Source of the DNA: Clostridiaceae bacterium | GTDB taxonomy: Bacteria > Bacillota_A > Clostridia > Clostridiales > Clostridiaceae | Direction: 5' to 3' | NCBI GenBank assembly: GCA_029256485.1 | Contig: JAQSXU010000111.1 | Span: 1 to 17,730 of the forward strand | DNA length: 17,730 nt | In this document: positions 8,933 through 14,482 of the stretch, in pieces | How the letters are laid out: every line of letters starts with the position of its first letter | How positions within the stretch are numbered: position 1 is the stretch's first letter | Program-made: the position numbers and the translations under genes | The notes under the pieces: model-generated | What the model was told of the DNA's origin: nothing | Seen by the model: only the letters and a program-made list of their open reading frames with translations | Databases searched by the model: none

Positions 8933-9295
8933 TTGATTAAGCAAATTATTTGTAAAGATTGCTATGAAAAATGTGTTTTAGATATAGAAGAAGACCAGGG
9001 CAGTTTATTTGTAAGCGGTAATAACTGTATTAAGGGCATAGAATATGCAGAAAGGGAGAAGGATAACAATAAAGAAATCTTCACTACTTTGGTTAGAATT
9101 AAGGGCGGAAAATTTAATGTTGTTCCTGTAAAAAGTACTAAACCAATTGATAAAAATTTGTGGATTGAATGTTCTAAAGCACTTAGCAGATTATATGTAG
9201 GAGCACCTATAAAAGCAGGAGATATAGTTTGTAAGAATCTCCTTAATACAGGAGTTGACATTGTAAGTATAAAAAATATTGATAAATTTATATAG
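8933..9295 (+). CDS. DUF1667 small cysteine-motif protein
   Basis: A 120-aa protein with C7, C10, C14 and C32 (CxxCxxxC...GNNCIKG). This is the DUF1667 pattern and probably binds a metal or an iron-sulfur cluster. The family occurs almost only beside GlpA-like FAD oxidoreductases in clostridia and relatives, as here, and is thought to be a partner subunit; its reaction is not established. The start is TTG at 8933, preceded by AGGGGGG (8915-8921) at 11 nt; no ATG lies nearby that would keep the first cysteine motif. It sits between the oxidoreductase and serS and is probably co-transcribed with both. Confidence 0.85.
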   Translation: MIKQIICKDCYEKCVLDIEEDQGSLFVSGNNCIKGIEYAEREKDNNKEIFTTLVRIKGGKFNVVPVKSTKPIDKNLWIECSKALSRLYVGAPIKAGDIVCKNLLNTGVDIVSIKNIDKFI

Positions 9296-9337
9296 TTAGG
9301 ACTCTTTCTTTATATACAAAATAGGAGATCTGAAGAT

Positions 9338-10618
9338 ATGTTGGATTTAATAAGAATAAGAAATAATAAAGAACAAGTTAAATTATCAATGAAAAATAGA
9401 GGTGAAAACTTCGATACATCACTGATAGATGATGTATTAAAGCTTGATGAAAAAAGAAGAAAAATTTTATGTGAAGCAGAAGCTTTAAAACAAAAAAAGA
9501 AACAAGTGTCATCAGAAATACCCAGATTAAAAAAAGAAGGAGAAAAAGTACAGTCCATAAAGATAGAAATGAAAAAATTAGGACTGGAAATTAAGCAGCA
9601 TGATATAAGTTTAGATGAGATTAATGAAAGAATTAAGTATATTATGATAAGAATACCTAATATACCAAATCCAGAAGTACCCCAAGGTAAAAATGAAGAA
9701 GATAATATTGAAATTAAAAAATGGGGACAACCAACAAAATTTGATTTTGAAGTAAAAGCTCATTGGGATATAGGTGCAAATTTAGACATACTGGATTTTC
9801 AGAGAGCGGGAAAAGTAGCCGGACCAAGATTTGCAGTATATAAGGCAGCAGGAGCAAGATTAGAAAGAGCAGTAATAAATTATTTTCTTGATACCCACAT
9901 AGATAAAAATGGATATATTGAAATATTTACACCTTACATAGTTAATAAAGAAAGCATGATTGGTACAGGTCAGCTGCCAAAGTTTGAGGAGGATACTTTT
10001 AAGATTAAAAATAGTGACTATTTTTTAATACCAACTGCAGAAGTACCGGTAACAAATTTATATAGGGATGAAATATTAAATGGTGAAGACTTACCAATAA
10101 AATATGTTGCTTACAGTGCATGCTTCAGAGCAGAAAAGGGATCAGCAGGAAGAGATACCAGAGGATTAATCAGACAGCATCAATTTAATAAAGTCGAGCT
10201 GGTTAAGTTTTCAAAACCAGAACAGTCCTATGAAGAATTAGAGAAACTTATAAAAGACGCAGAAGGAGTTTTGCAGGGTCTAAAGTTACCTTATAGAATT
10301 GTTAAAGTATGCACCGGGGATTTAGGTTTTACAGCAGCCTTTAAATATGATATTGAGGTTTGGATGCCAAGCTATAAAAAATATGTGGAAATATCAAGCT
10401 GCAGTAATTTTGAGGATTTTCAAGCCAGACGAGCAAATATAAAATATAAAGAAAATCAAAAATCAAAACCAAGGTTTGTTCATACATTAAATGGATCAGC
10501 ATTAGCCATAGGAAGGACAGTAGCTGCAATACTGGAAAATTATCAAAATGAGGATGGAGCAGTTGAAATTCCTGAGATATTAACACCATACATGGGTGGG
10601 AAATGTCTTATAAAATAG
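9338..10618 (+). CDS. serS: Seryl-tRNA synthetase
   Basis: A 426-aa class II aminoacyl-tRNA synthetase that charges tRNA-Ser (and tRNA-Sec, if present) with serine. Residues about 25-105 form the charged antiparallel coiled-coil arm that grips the long variable arm of tRNA-Ser. The catalytic core follows. Motif 2 is around residue 268 ([20 protein letters not shown]) and motif 3 starts at residue 384 ([20 protein letters not shown]). Length is normal for bacterial SerRS. GGAGAT lies before the ATG. Only 42 nt separate it from the DUF1667 gene, too short for a T-box leader, so it is probably read through from upstream. Two tRNA-Ser genes follow directly. Confidence 0.97.
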   Translation: MLDLIRIRNNKEQVKLSMKNRGENFDTSLIDDVLKLDEKRRKILCEAEALKQKKKQVSSEIPRLKKEGEKVQSIKIEMKKLGLEIKQHDISLDEINERIKYIMIRIPNIPNPEVPQGKNEEDNIEIKKWGQPTKFDFEVKAHWDIGANLDILDFQRAGKVAGPRFAVYKAAGARLERAVINYFLDTHIDKNGYIEIFTPYIVNKESMIGTGQLPKFEEDTFKIKNSDYFLIPTAEVPVTNLYRDEILNGEDLPIKYVAYSACFRAEKGSAGRDTRGLIRQHQFNKVELVKFSKPEQSYEELEKLIKDAEGVLQGLKLPYRIVKVCTGDLGFTAAFKYDIEVWMPSYKKYVEISSCSNFEDFQARRANIKYKENQKSKPRFVHTLNGSALAIGRTVAAILENYQNEDGAVEIPEILTPYMGGKCLIK

Positions 10619-10658
10619 CTTTAGAAATATCTGTTATTTAAAAATATTAAAAAAATTG

Positions 10659-10687
10659 TTGACAGGATATAAGAACGTTGATATAAT
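10659..10687 (+). promoter_or_regulatory. Consensus promoter of the tRNA-Ser pair
   Basis: A perfect -35 TTGACA (10659-10664) and a perfect -10 TATAAT (10682-10687) with ideal 17-bp spacing, ending 37 nt before tRNA-Ser(UGA). It is the best sigma-A promoter in the window, as expected for stable RNA. Confidence 0.9.
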
Positions 10688-10724
10688 AATACATGTCTTA
10701 AGGCATATAACTTAAGATTTAAAC

Positions 10725-10815
10725 GGAGAGATGGTCGAGTTGGTTTAAGGCACCGGTCTTGAAAACCGGCGTACGGGTGACCGTACCTAGGGTTCGAATC
10801 CCTATCTCTCCGCCA
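10725..10815 (+). tRNA. tRNA-Ser (anticodon UGA)
   Basis: A 91-nt class II tRNA. Acceptor GGAGAGA (10725-10731) pairs with TCTCTCC (10805-10811). The anticodon stem is CCGGT/ACCGG with loop CTTGAAA, giving TGA at 10760-10762. A long variable arm (GTACGGGTGACCGTAC) is present, then TTCGAAT, discriminator G and encoded CCA. It reads UCN codons. Confidence 0.97.
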
Positions 10816-10843
10816 TATTTTTTTATATAAAAGTAGGACACAT

Positions 10844-10934
10844 GGAGAAATACTCAAGTGGCTGAAGAGGCGCCCCTGCTAAGGGCGTAGGTCGGGTAAC
10901 CGGCGCGAGGGTTCAAATCCCTCTTTCTCCGCCA
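10844..10934 (+). tRNA. tRNA-Ser (anticodon GCU)
   Basis: A 91-nt class II tRNA. Acceptor GGAGAAA (10844-10850) pairs with TTTCTCC (10924-10930). The anticodon stem is CGCCC/GGGCG with loop CTGCTAA, giving GCT at 10878-10880. It has a long variable arm, a TTCAAAT loop, discriminator G and CCA. It reads AGC/AGU codons. It lies 28 nt after tRNA-Ser(UGA), so the two are probably one transcript; no clear terminator follows. Confidence 0.97.
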
Positions 10935-11031
10935 CACCGTAGAAATAAATAATATTTCATAATAGACAAAAATATGAATGAAACCGTTATAAAATGCTTA
11001 AAATATGCCAATTTTTAGTGAATGTGTCTCT

Positions 11032-11060
11032 TTGAAATATTTAACTATTAAATATATAAT
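11032..11060 (+). promoter_or_regulatory. Likely promoter of the GNAT acetyltransferase gene
   Basis: TTGAAA (11032-11037) and TATAAT (11055-11060) are separated by 17 bp and lie 33 nt before the ATG. The rest of 10935-11031 is AT-rich and shows no gene or clear hairpin terminator. Confidence 0.65.
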
Positions 11061-11093
11061 AATATTAATAACCTATTAAAAAGGGGTGTAATT

Positions 11094-11618
11094 ATGCTTA
11101 GGGGAAAGAGGGTACTATTAAGACCGTTAGAAAAAAGAGACATAAATATAATATATGATTTTATAATTGAGGATGATTTAAAAAAATTAGATGGCTTTTA
11201 TGAAATACCTCCTGGAAAAGACTATATACTGGAGAATTTCAATAAAATAATTGAAACAGAGAAGAAATATTTAAGTATAGTAAATGAAAAAGGTGTATTA
11301 ATAGGATATCTATCATTTAAAGAGTTGAAAGATACATGCAATATATACAAGCTAGGTATTACTATAGGCAAGGATTTTTGGAACAGGGGATACGGGCAGG
11401 ATTCTATAATGACATTGCTTCAGTATTTGTTTTTATTTAGAGGAGCTCAAAGGGTTGAATTAGAAGTCTTAGATTTCAATGAAAGAGCTATCTATGCTTA
11501 TAAAAAGTGTGGATTTGTTGAGGAGGGAAGGAAAAGGAAGGGATTCTTCTCACAGGGACAATATCATGACCTGATTATTATGGGCATAATTAAAGAAGAC
11601 TTCTTTCAAAATAAATAA
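11094..11618 (+). CDS. GNAT-family (RimJ/RimL-type) N-acetyltransferase
   Basis: A 174-aa soluble acetyltransferase. It starts with the VLLRPLEKRDI block typical of the RimJ/RimL (Acetyltransf_3) type. The acetyl-CoA pyrophosphate loop is visible as GKDFWNRGYGQDSI (about 92-105, RGYG at 98-101). The NERAIYAYKKCGFVEEGRKR motif (about 129-148) is the usual C-terminal half. Relatives acetylate ribosomal proteins, amines or antibiotics such as spermidine (SpeG-like); the substrate here is unknown. AGGGGTG precedes the ATG. It is a single gene with its own promoter, between tRNA genes, a location where accessory genes often settle. Confidence 0.9.
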   Translation: MLRGKRVLLRPLEKRDINIIYDFIIEDDLKKLDGFYEIPPGKDYILENFNKIIETEKKYLSIVNEKGVLIGYLSFKELKDTCNIYKLGITIGKDFWNRGYGQDSIMTLLQYLFLFRGAQRVELEVLDFNERAIYAYKKCGFVEEGRKRKGFFSQGQYHDLIIMGIIKEDFFQNK

Positions 11619-11644
11619 GCATGAGTTTACAATAATAACAACAT

Positions 11645-11673
11645 TTGATTTTTACTTTTGTATGTGTTATTAT
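11645..11673 (+). promoter_or_regulatory. Promoter of tRNA-Arg
   Basis: TTGATT (11645-11650) and TATTAT (11668-11673) are 17 bp apart and end 15 nt before the tRNA. The -10 box lies in the right arm of a 9-bp inverted repeat (11632-11640 with 11665-11673), possibly chance in AT-rich DNA. Confidence 0.6.
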
Positions 11674-11688
11674 GGTTATGTAATTTGT

Positions 11689-11765
11689 GCGTCAGTAGCT
11701 CAGTTGGATAGAGTAGCTGGCTACGAACCAGTGGGCCGGGGGTTCGAATCCTCTCTGACGCACCA
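11689..11765 (+). tRNA. tRNA-Arg (anticodon ACG)
   Basis: A 77-nt tRNA. Acceptor GCGTCAG (11689-11695) pairs with CTGACGC (11755-11761). The anticodon loop CTACGAA gives ACG at 11723-11725, closed by a stem with one G-U pair. TTCGAAT, discriminator A and encoded CCA follow. The A34 would be deaminated to inosine by TadA to read CGU/CGC/CGA. Confidence 0.97.
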
Positions 11766-11775
11766 AGAAATGTAT

Positions 11776-11803
11776 AGCTTCTCCTAAAGGGAGAGGCTTT
11801 TTT
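11776..11803 (+). terminator. Rho-independent terminator of tRNA-Arg
   Basis: A 10-bp stem (11776-11785 with 11789-11798, two G-U pairs) with loop AAA runs into TTTTTT (11798-11803). Confidence 0.88.
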
Positions 11804-11825
11804 AATGCATTTACAGGAGGTTCTA

Positions 11826-12935
11826 ATGAAAATCAAGAAGATGATAATATTTAGTATAATTGCTGTTTTAACAGCTGGTGTAATTTACTTTGTTTTAAAG
11901 AATTCTGATTCTAGAGGATTCATAAATAACACCATAAACAAATTAGAGGGTAAGACATTAAACAATAAATTTGAAACAAAAATAAAATCCGGCAATTTAT
12001 CAACGGACTATAATGTTGATGAAGCAATAAGCGATATAGATAAATTTAAATTAAATACTTTAAATGTCCCAATTGTTGTAAATATAAAGGACTTATCCTC
12101 CAGTAATATGACGGTAGATAAGGCAAGTGAGGAAAAGGCAAAAATATTGTTTAAAAAGCTTAGAGGGAAAAAAATAAATATTATATTAGAGCCGTATCCC
12201 TGGATAGATAACGGAAGTAAATACGAAACTGCATGGAATCCTGATAATATCAATGATTTTTTTTTGAACTGGAAAAATAATGTTTTAAAAGTTTTAATTG
12301 ATGATATAGCTGTTCCATATCATGTAGATGCTCTTAATATTGGAACTAGTTTCGTAAATATGGAATACGCTGAGGGATATTGGTGCGATACAGTTGACTA
12401 TGTTAGAAAGTATTATAAAGGATTGATTACATATAGGACCAGCTGGTGGTATACAGCTGAGTGGAAGCCTGAGACTATTGAAGCATATAATAAAAAGTTA
12501 AACAATAAGTTTTTTTCTAAATTGGACTTTATCTCTATTGCAGCATATTTTGAACTTACAAATAATAAAGCAAACTCAGTACAAAATATTACAAATGCTT
12601 TAGAAAGTACACAAATTTATAATAGAAAGCAAAATGTAAAGCAGCAAATAAAAAATTTTAACAAGAAGTGGAATAAACCTATTTTTTTTGGAGAACTTGG
12701 CTTTCCTAAAACCGATGAAGCATCAGTACATCCATGGAATCCATATGAAAATAGCACTGTAAACAATATTGAACAGGCTAATTGCTTTGAAGCCTATAGA
12801 AGAGAGTTTGAAAATGAATCATGGCTATTAGGGTTTTCTATATTTGCTATAGGTGAGCATGGCAGTGATAAGCATTATTATCCCAGTGATGAAAGCACTT
12901 TAGTTATTAAAGATTGGTATAACAGTACAAAATAA
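11826..12935 (+). CDS. Membrane-anchored glycoside hydrolase-like protein (GH113-type TIM barrel)
   Basis: A 369-aa protein with an N-terminal anchor or signal helix (MIIFSIIAVLTAGVIYFVL, residues 6-24) followed by an extracellular domain resembling the GH113 / GTA TIM-barrel group. Recognisable blocks are strand 3 (INIILEPYPW, 117-126), strand 4 (ALNIGTSFVNMEYAEGYW, 169-186), YRTSWW (203-208) and strand 7 (KPIFFGELGFPKT, 284-296). E290 in the last block is in the position of the family nucleophile. The strand-4 block has IGTS where active GH113 enzymes carry the acid/base Glu; E180 lies nearby. It may be an altered or inactive glycosidase, or the assignment may be only fold-level. AGGAGG precedes ATG 11826; an upstream in-frame ATG at 11805 lacks a site. 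The gene starts just after the tRNA-Arg terminator, and no promoter was identified. Confidence 0.72.
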   Translation: MKIKKMIIFSIIAVLTAGVIYFVLKNSDSRGFINNTINKLEGKTLNNKFETKIKSGNLSTDYNVDEAISDIDKFKLNTLNVPIVVNIKDLSSSNMTVDKASEEKAKILFKKLRGKKINIILEPYPWIDNGSKYETAWNPDNINDFFLNWKNNVLKVLIDDIAVPYHVDALNIGTSFVNMEYAEGYWCDTVDYVRKYYKGLITYRTSWWYTAEWKPETIEAYNKKLNNKFFSKLDFISIAAYFELTNNKANSVQNITNALESTQIYNRKQNVKQQIKNFNKKWNKPIFFGELGFPKTDEASVHPWNPYENSTVNNIEQANCFEAYRREFENESWLLGFSIFAIGEHGSDKHYYPSDESTLVIKDWYNSTK

Positions 12936-12962
12936 GGCTATATTGAAATTAAAAGAATAAAA

Positions 12963-13002
12963 CTTCTTTCTATGGAAAAAATAAAATTAATATAGAAAGG
13001 AG
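12963..13002 (+). promoter_or_regulatory. Hairpin that includes the Shine-Dalgarno of the 64-aa gene
   Basis: Bases 12963-12973 (CTTCTTTCTAT) can pair with 12992-13002 (ATAGAAAGGAG) over 11 bp with one G-U pair and an 18-nt A-rich loop. The right arm contains the entire AAAGGAG ribosome binding site, 8 nt before the ATG at 13011. It could lower translation until the structure is opened. Confidence 0.55.
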
Positions 13003-13010
13003 TAGATAAA

Positions 13011-13205
13011 ATGAAACTTTCGACGGTAGATATAATAAAACATAAATTATTAGATACACAAGAAAATGCACGTGATTTCCAAGAATATACTAGAAGAATC
13101 AGTGATTCTGAAGTTAGGGAAACATTTAAAGATTTTGCTGAGGAGTCTGCAATGCAGGCTAGAAAGCTTCAGGAATTATTAAGTAAATATGAGAGTTTGA
13201 AATAA
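13011..13205 (+). CDS. 64-aa helical protein, function unknown
   Basis: A short, charged, all-helical soluble protein without cysteines or membrane segments. Two helices are likely, about residues 4-30 and 32-62, with the turn near RRISDSEVRETF. Spaced E/H-containing helices give it a look of half a ferritin-like bundle, but key metal ligands cannot be defined, so this is only an impression. I do not recognise a named family. An excellent AAAGGAG lies 8 nt before the ATG and a terminator follows directly, so it is a real gene. Its ribosome binding site is inside a possible hairpin. It lies 75 nt after the glycosidase-like gene and may be co-transcribed with it. Confidence 0.82.
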   Translation: MKLSTVDIIKHKLLDTQENARDFQEYTRRISDSEVRETFKDFAEESAMQARKLQELLSKYESLK

Positions 13206-13208
13206 TAT

Positions 13209-13233
13209 GAAGGTCATGAGACCTTCTTTTTTT
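13209..13233 (+). terminator. Rho-independent terminator after the 64-aa gene
   Basis: A 7-bp perfect stem GAAGGTC/GACCTTC (13209-13215 with 13220-13226), loop ATGA, then TTTTTTT (13227-13233). Confidence 0.88.
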
Positions 13234-13270
13234 AATAATAAGACTAAAATTATTTGTTTTCATCATTTTC

Positions 13271-13279
13271 TGATATAAT
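13271..13279 (+). promoter_or_regulatory. Extended -10 promoter of the folate operon
   Basis: TGATATAAT (13271-13279) is a TGnTATAAT extended -10 box, which does not need a strong -35; the best upstream match is poor. The leader to folE would be about 100 nt. No tetrahydrofolate riboswitch core was recognised in it. Confidence 0.6.
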
Positions 13280-13330
13280 ATAGTAAGCATATAACATGAA
13301 ATAATTGAGTAAATATAACACGAATTTTAA

Positions 13331-13389
13331 AAGGAGGGATTGTGTTAGATTATAGCAATATAAGTGATAATCTAATATAAAATAATATG
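13331..13389 (+). promoter_or_regulatory. Split ribosome binding site of folE: SD - hairpin - ATG
   Basis: A near-perfect Shine-Dalgarno (AAGGAGGG, 13331-13338) lies 49 nt (counted from GGAGG) before the folE ATG (13387). Between them 13340-13353 pairs with 13367-13380 (14 bp, two G-U). If this hairpin forms, GGAGG comes to 8 nt from the ATG, an ideal distance. There is no other Shine-Dalgarno near the ATG. An alternative reading is a 12-codon leader ORF, GTG 13342 to TAA 13380, in frame with folE. Confidence 0.6.
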
Positions 13390-13938
13390 GTTAATGAAGC
13401 AAAGATAAAAGAGGCAGTTAAAATGATAATTGAAGCTATTGGGGAGGATCCAAACAGAGAAGGATTAGCTGAAACACCAGATAGAATTGCAAGGATGTAT
13501 ACTGAAATTTTTTCAGGATTAGAGGAAGACCCTTCAGAGTATTTGAAAAAAACTTTCACTGTTAAAAACAATGATATTGTAATAGAAAAGGATATAACTT
13601 TTTATTCCATGTGTGAACATCATCTTTTACCTTTCTTTGGTAAAGCTTCTATTGCTTATATTCCAAATGGTAAGGTAGCTGGCTTAAGTAAATTGGCAAG
13701 AACTGTGGATGTTTTTGCAAAACGACCTCAAATTCAAGAAAAAATGACAGCAGAAATTGCAGATGCTCTAATGGAAAATTTAGATGCAAAGGGAGTTATG
13801 GTTATCATTGAAGGGGAACATTTATGTATGACAATGAGAGGTATAAAGAAACCCGGAAGTAAAACATTAACGGTTACCACAAGAGGAATATTTACTGAGA
13901 ATAATGAATTAAAGAATGAAGTATATAAATTAATTTAG
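13387..13938 (+). CDS. folE: GTP cyclohydrolase I (type IA)
   Basis: A 183-aa enzyme that converts GTP to 7,8-dihydroneopterin triphosphate and formate, the first step of folate synthesis; it works as a homodecamer in the cytoplasm. Zinc ligands are visible: C76 and H79 in [11 protein letters not shown] and C147 in [11 protein letters not shown]. The [20 protein letters not shown] block (23-42) and [20 protein letters not shown] (99-118) are family hallmarks. Length is typical. The start at [11 protein letters not shown] aligns with the usual family start, which argues against an upstream start beyond the in-frame TAA at 13378-13380. First gene of the folate operon; the HD gene begins 12 nt after its stop. 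Confidence 0.97.
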   Translation: MVNEAKIKEAVKMIIEAIGEDPNREGLAETPDRIARMYTEIFSGLEEDPSEYLKKTFTVKNNDIVIEKDITFYSMCEHHLLPFFGKASIAYIPNGKVAGLSKLARTVDVFAKRPQIQEKMTAEIADALMENLDAKGVMVIIEGEHLCMTMRGIKKPGSKTLTVTTRGIFTENNELKNEVYKLI

Positions 13939-13950
13939 GGAGAAAAGTAA

Positions 13951-14436
13951 ATGTATAGCAATGATAGAATAAATTTAATACTTCACAATAATAAATTTAA
14001 TGAATATCTGGATAAAAATAATAATCTTGAAAAAAATAGAGAATTCTGCACTCATGATATAAATCATTTAATAGATGTTGCAAGAATAGCTTACATTATT
14101 GTTTTGGAAGGAAACATTAATTATTCAAAGGATATTGTATACGCGGCAGCTCTGCTTCATGATATTGGAAGATGGCAGCAATATGAGCAGAATATAGCTC
14201 ATGAAGTGGCAAGCGCAAACCTGTCAAAGGATATACTCCAGCAATCAAATTATAATTGCAGTGAAATTGACGTAATTTATAAAGCAATTATAAATCATAG
14301 AAAAGCTAGTGATAAAAATACCTTAGATTATATAATTTATAAAAGTGATAAGATTTCAAGGAAATGTTTTAATTGTGTTTCAATTAATAAATGTAAATGG
14401 AGTCAGGATAAAAAAAATTACGGCATAATATATTAA
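13951..14436 (+). CDS. HD-domain phosphohydrolase within the folate operon
   Basis: A 161-aa soluble HD-domain protein. Likely metal ligands are H39 (INHLIDVAR), H70-D71 (LLHDIGRW), H84 (IAHEVAS), H116 (INHRK) and D133 (YKSDKISRK). A C-terminal set of cysteines, C139, C142 and C148 (CFNC...CKW), may bind a further metal or be structural. HD proteins hydrolyse phosphate esters and nucleotides. Its place between folE and folP, 12 nt after folE with GGAGAA before the ATG, suggests it acts in the pathway. Bacteria must dephosphorylate dihydroneopterin triphosphate, usually with a Nudix pyrophosphatase plus a phosphatase, and no such gene is seen here. That role is inference. It is unlike the HD gene at 1601, which lacks the cysteine tail. 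Confidence 0.88.
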   Translation: MYSNDRINLILHNNKFNEYLDKNNNLEKNREFCTHDINHLIDVARIAYIIVLEGNINYSKDIVYAAALLHDIGRWQQYEQNIAHEVASANLSKDILQQSNYNCSEIDVIYKAIINHRKASDKNTLDYIIYKSDKISRKCFNCVSINKCKWSQDKKNYGIIY

Positions 14437-14482
14437 AGGAGGGTTATTACCTATCAAAGGTAATAGATACAATAGATATATG
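14435..14482 (+). promoter_or_regulatory. Split ribosome binding site of folP: SD - hairpin - ATG
   Basis: AAAGGAGGG (14435-14443), overlapping the HD gene stop codon, is 37 nt (from GGAGG) before the folP ATG (14480). In between, 14445-14452 (TATTACCT) pairs perfectly with 14458-14465 (AGGTAATA) around an ATCAA loop. Formation of the hairpin shortens the distance to about 14-16 nt. No other Shine-Dalgarno precedes the ATG. Confidence 0.6.

Noticed and set aside
9296..9337. T-box leader for serS
   Set aside because: Only 42 nt lie between DUF1667 and serS; no room for specifier stem, T-box sequence or antiterminator.
8962..9558. Minus-strand frames opposite DUF1667 and the 5' part of serS
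   Set aside because: They are opposite-strand shadows of genes with strong family evidence and have unlikely composition (Ser/Phe/Leu-rich).
10621..10857. 78-codon minus-strand frame over the tRNA-Ser promoter and tRNA-Ser(UGA)
   Set aside because: It covers a tRNA gene and its consensus promoter; translated tRNA sequence such as RDRDSNPRYGHPYAG is a common annotation artefact.
11632..11673. 9-bp inverted repeat around the tRNA-Arg promoter as an operator
   Set aside because: 24-nt loop and pure AT-type arms overlapping a -10 box; easily chance in such DNA and stable RNA promoters rarely carry operators.
11627..11836. 69-codon minus-strand frame over tRNA-Arg
   Set aside because: Same artefact: it reads through the tRNA (ASERIRTPGPLVRSQ) and its terminator.
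13280..13386. Tetrahydrofolate riboswitch upstream of folE
   Set aside because: Such elements occur upstream of folate genes in clostridia, but this leader is only about 100 nt, very AT-rich and shows none of the GC-rich conserved core; the only structure is the hairpin next to the Shine-Dalgarno.
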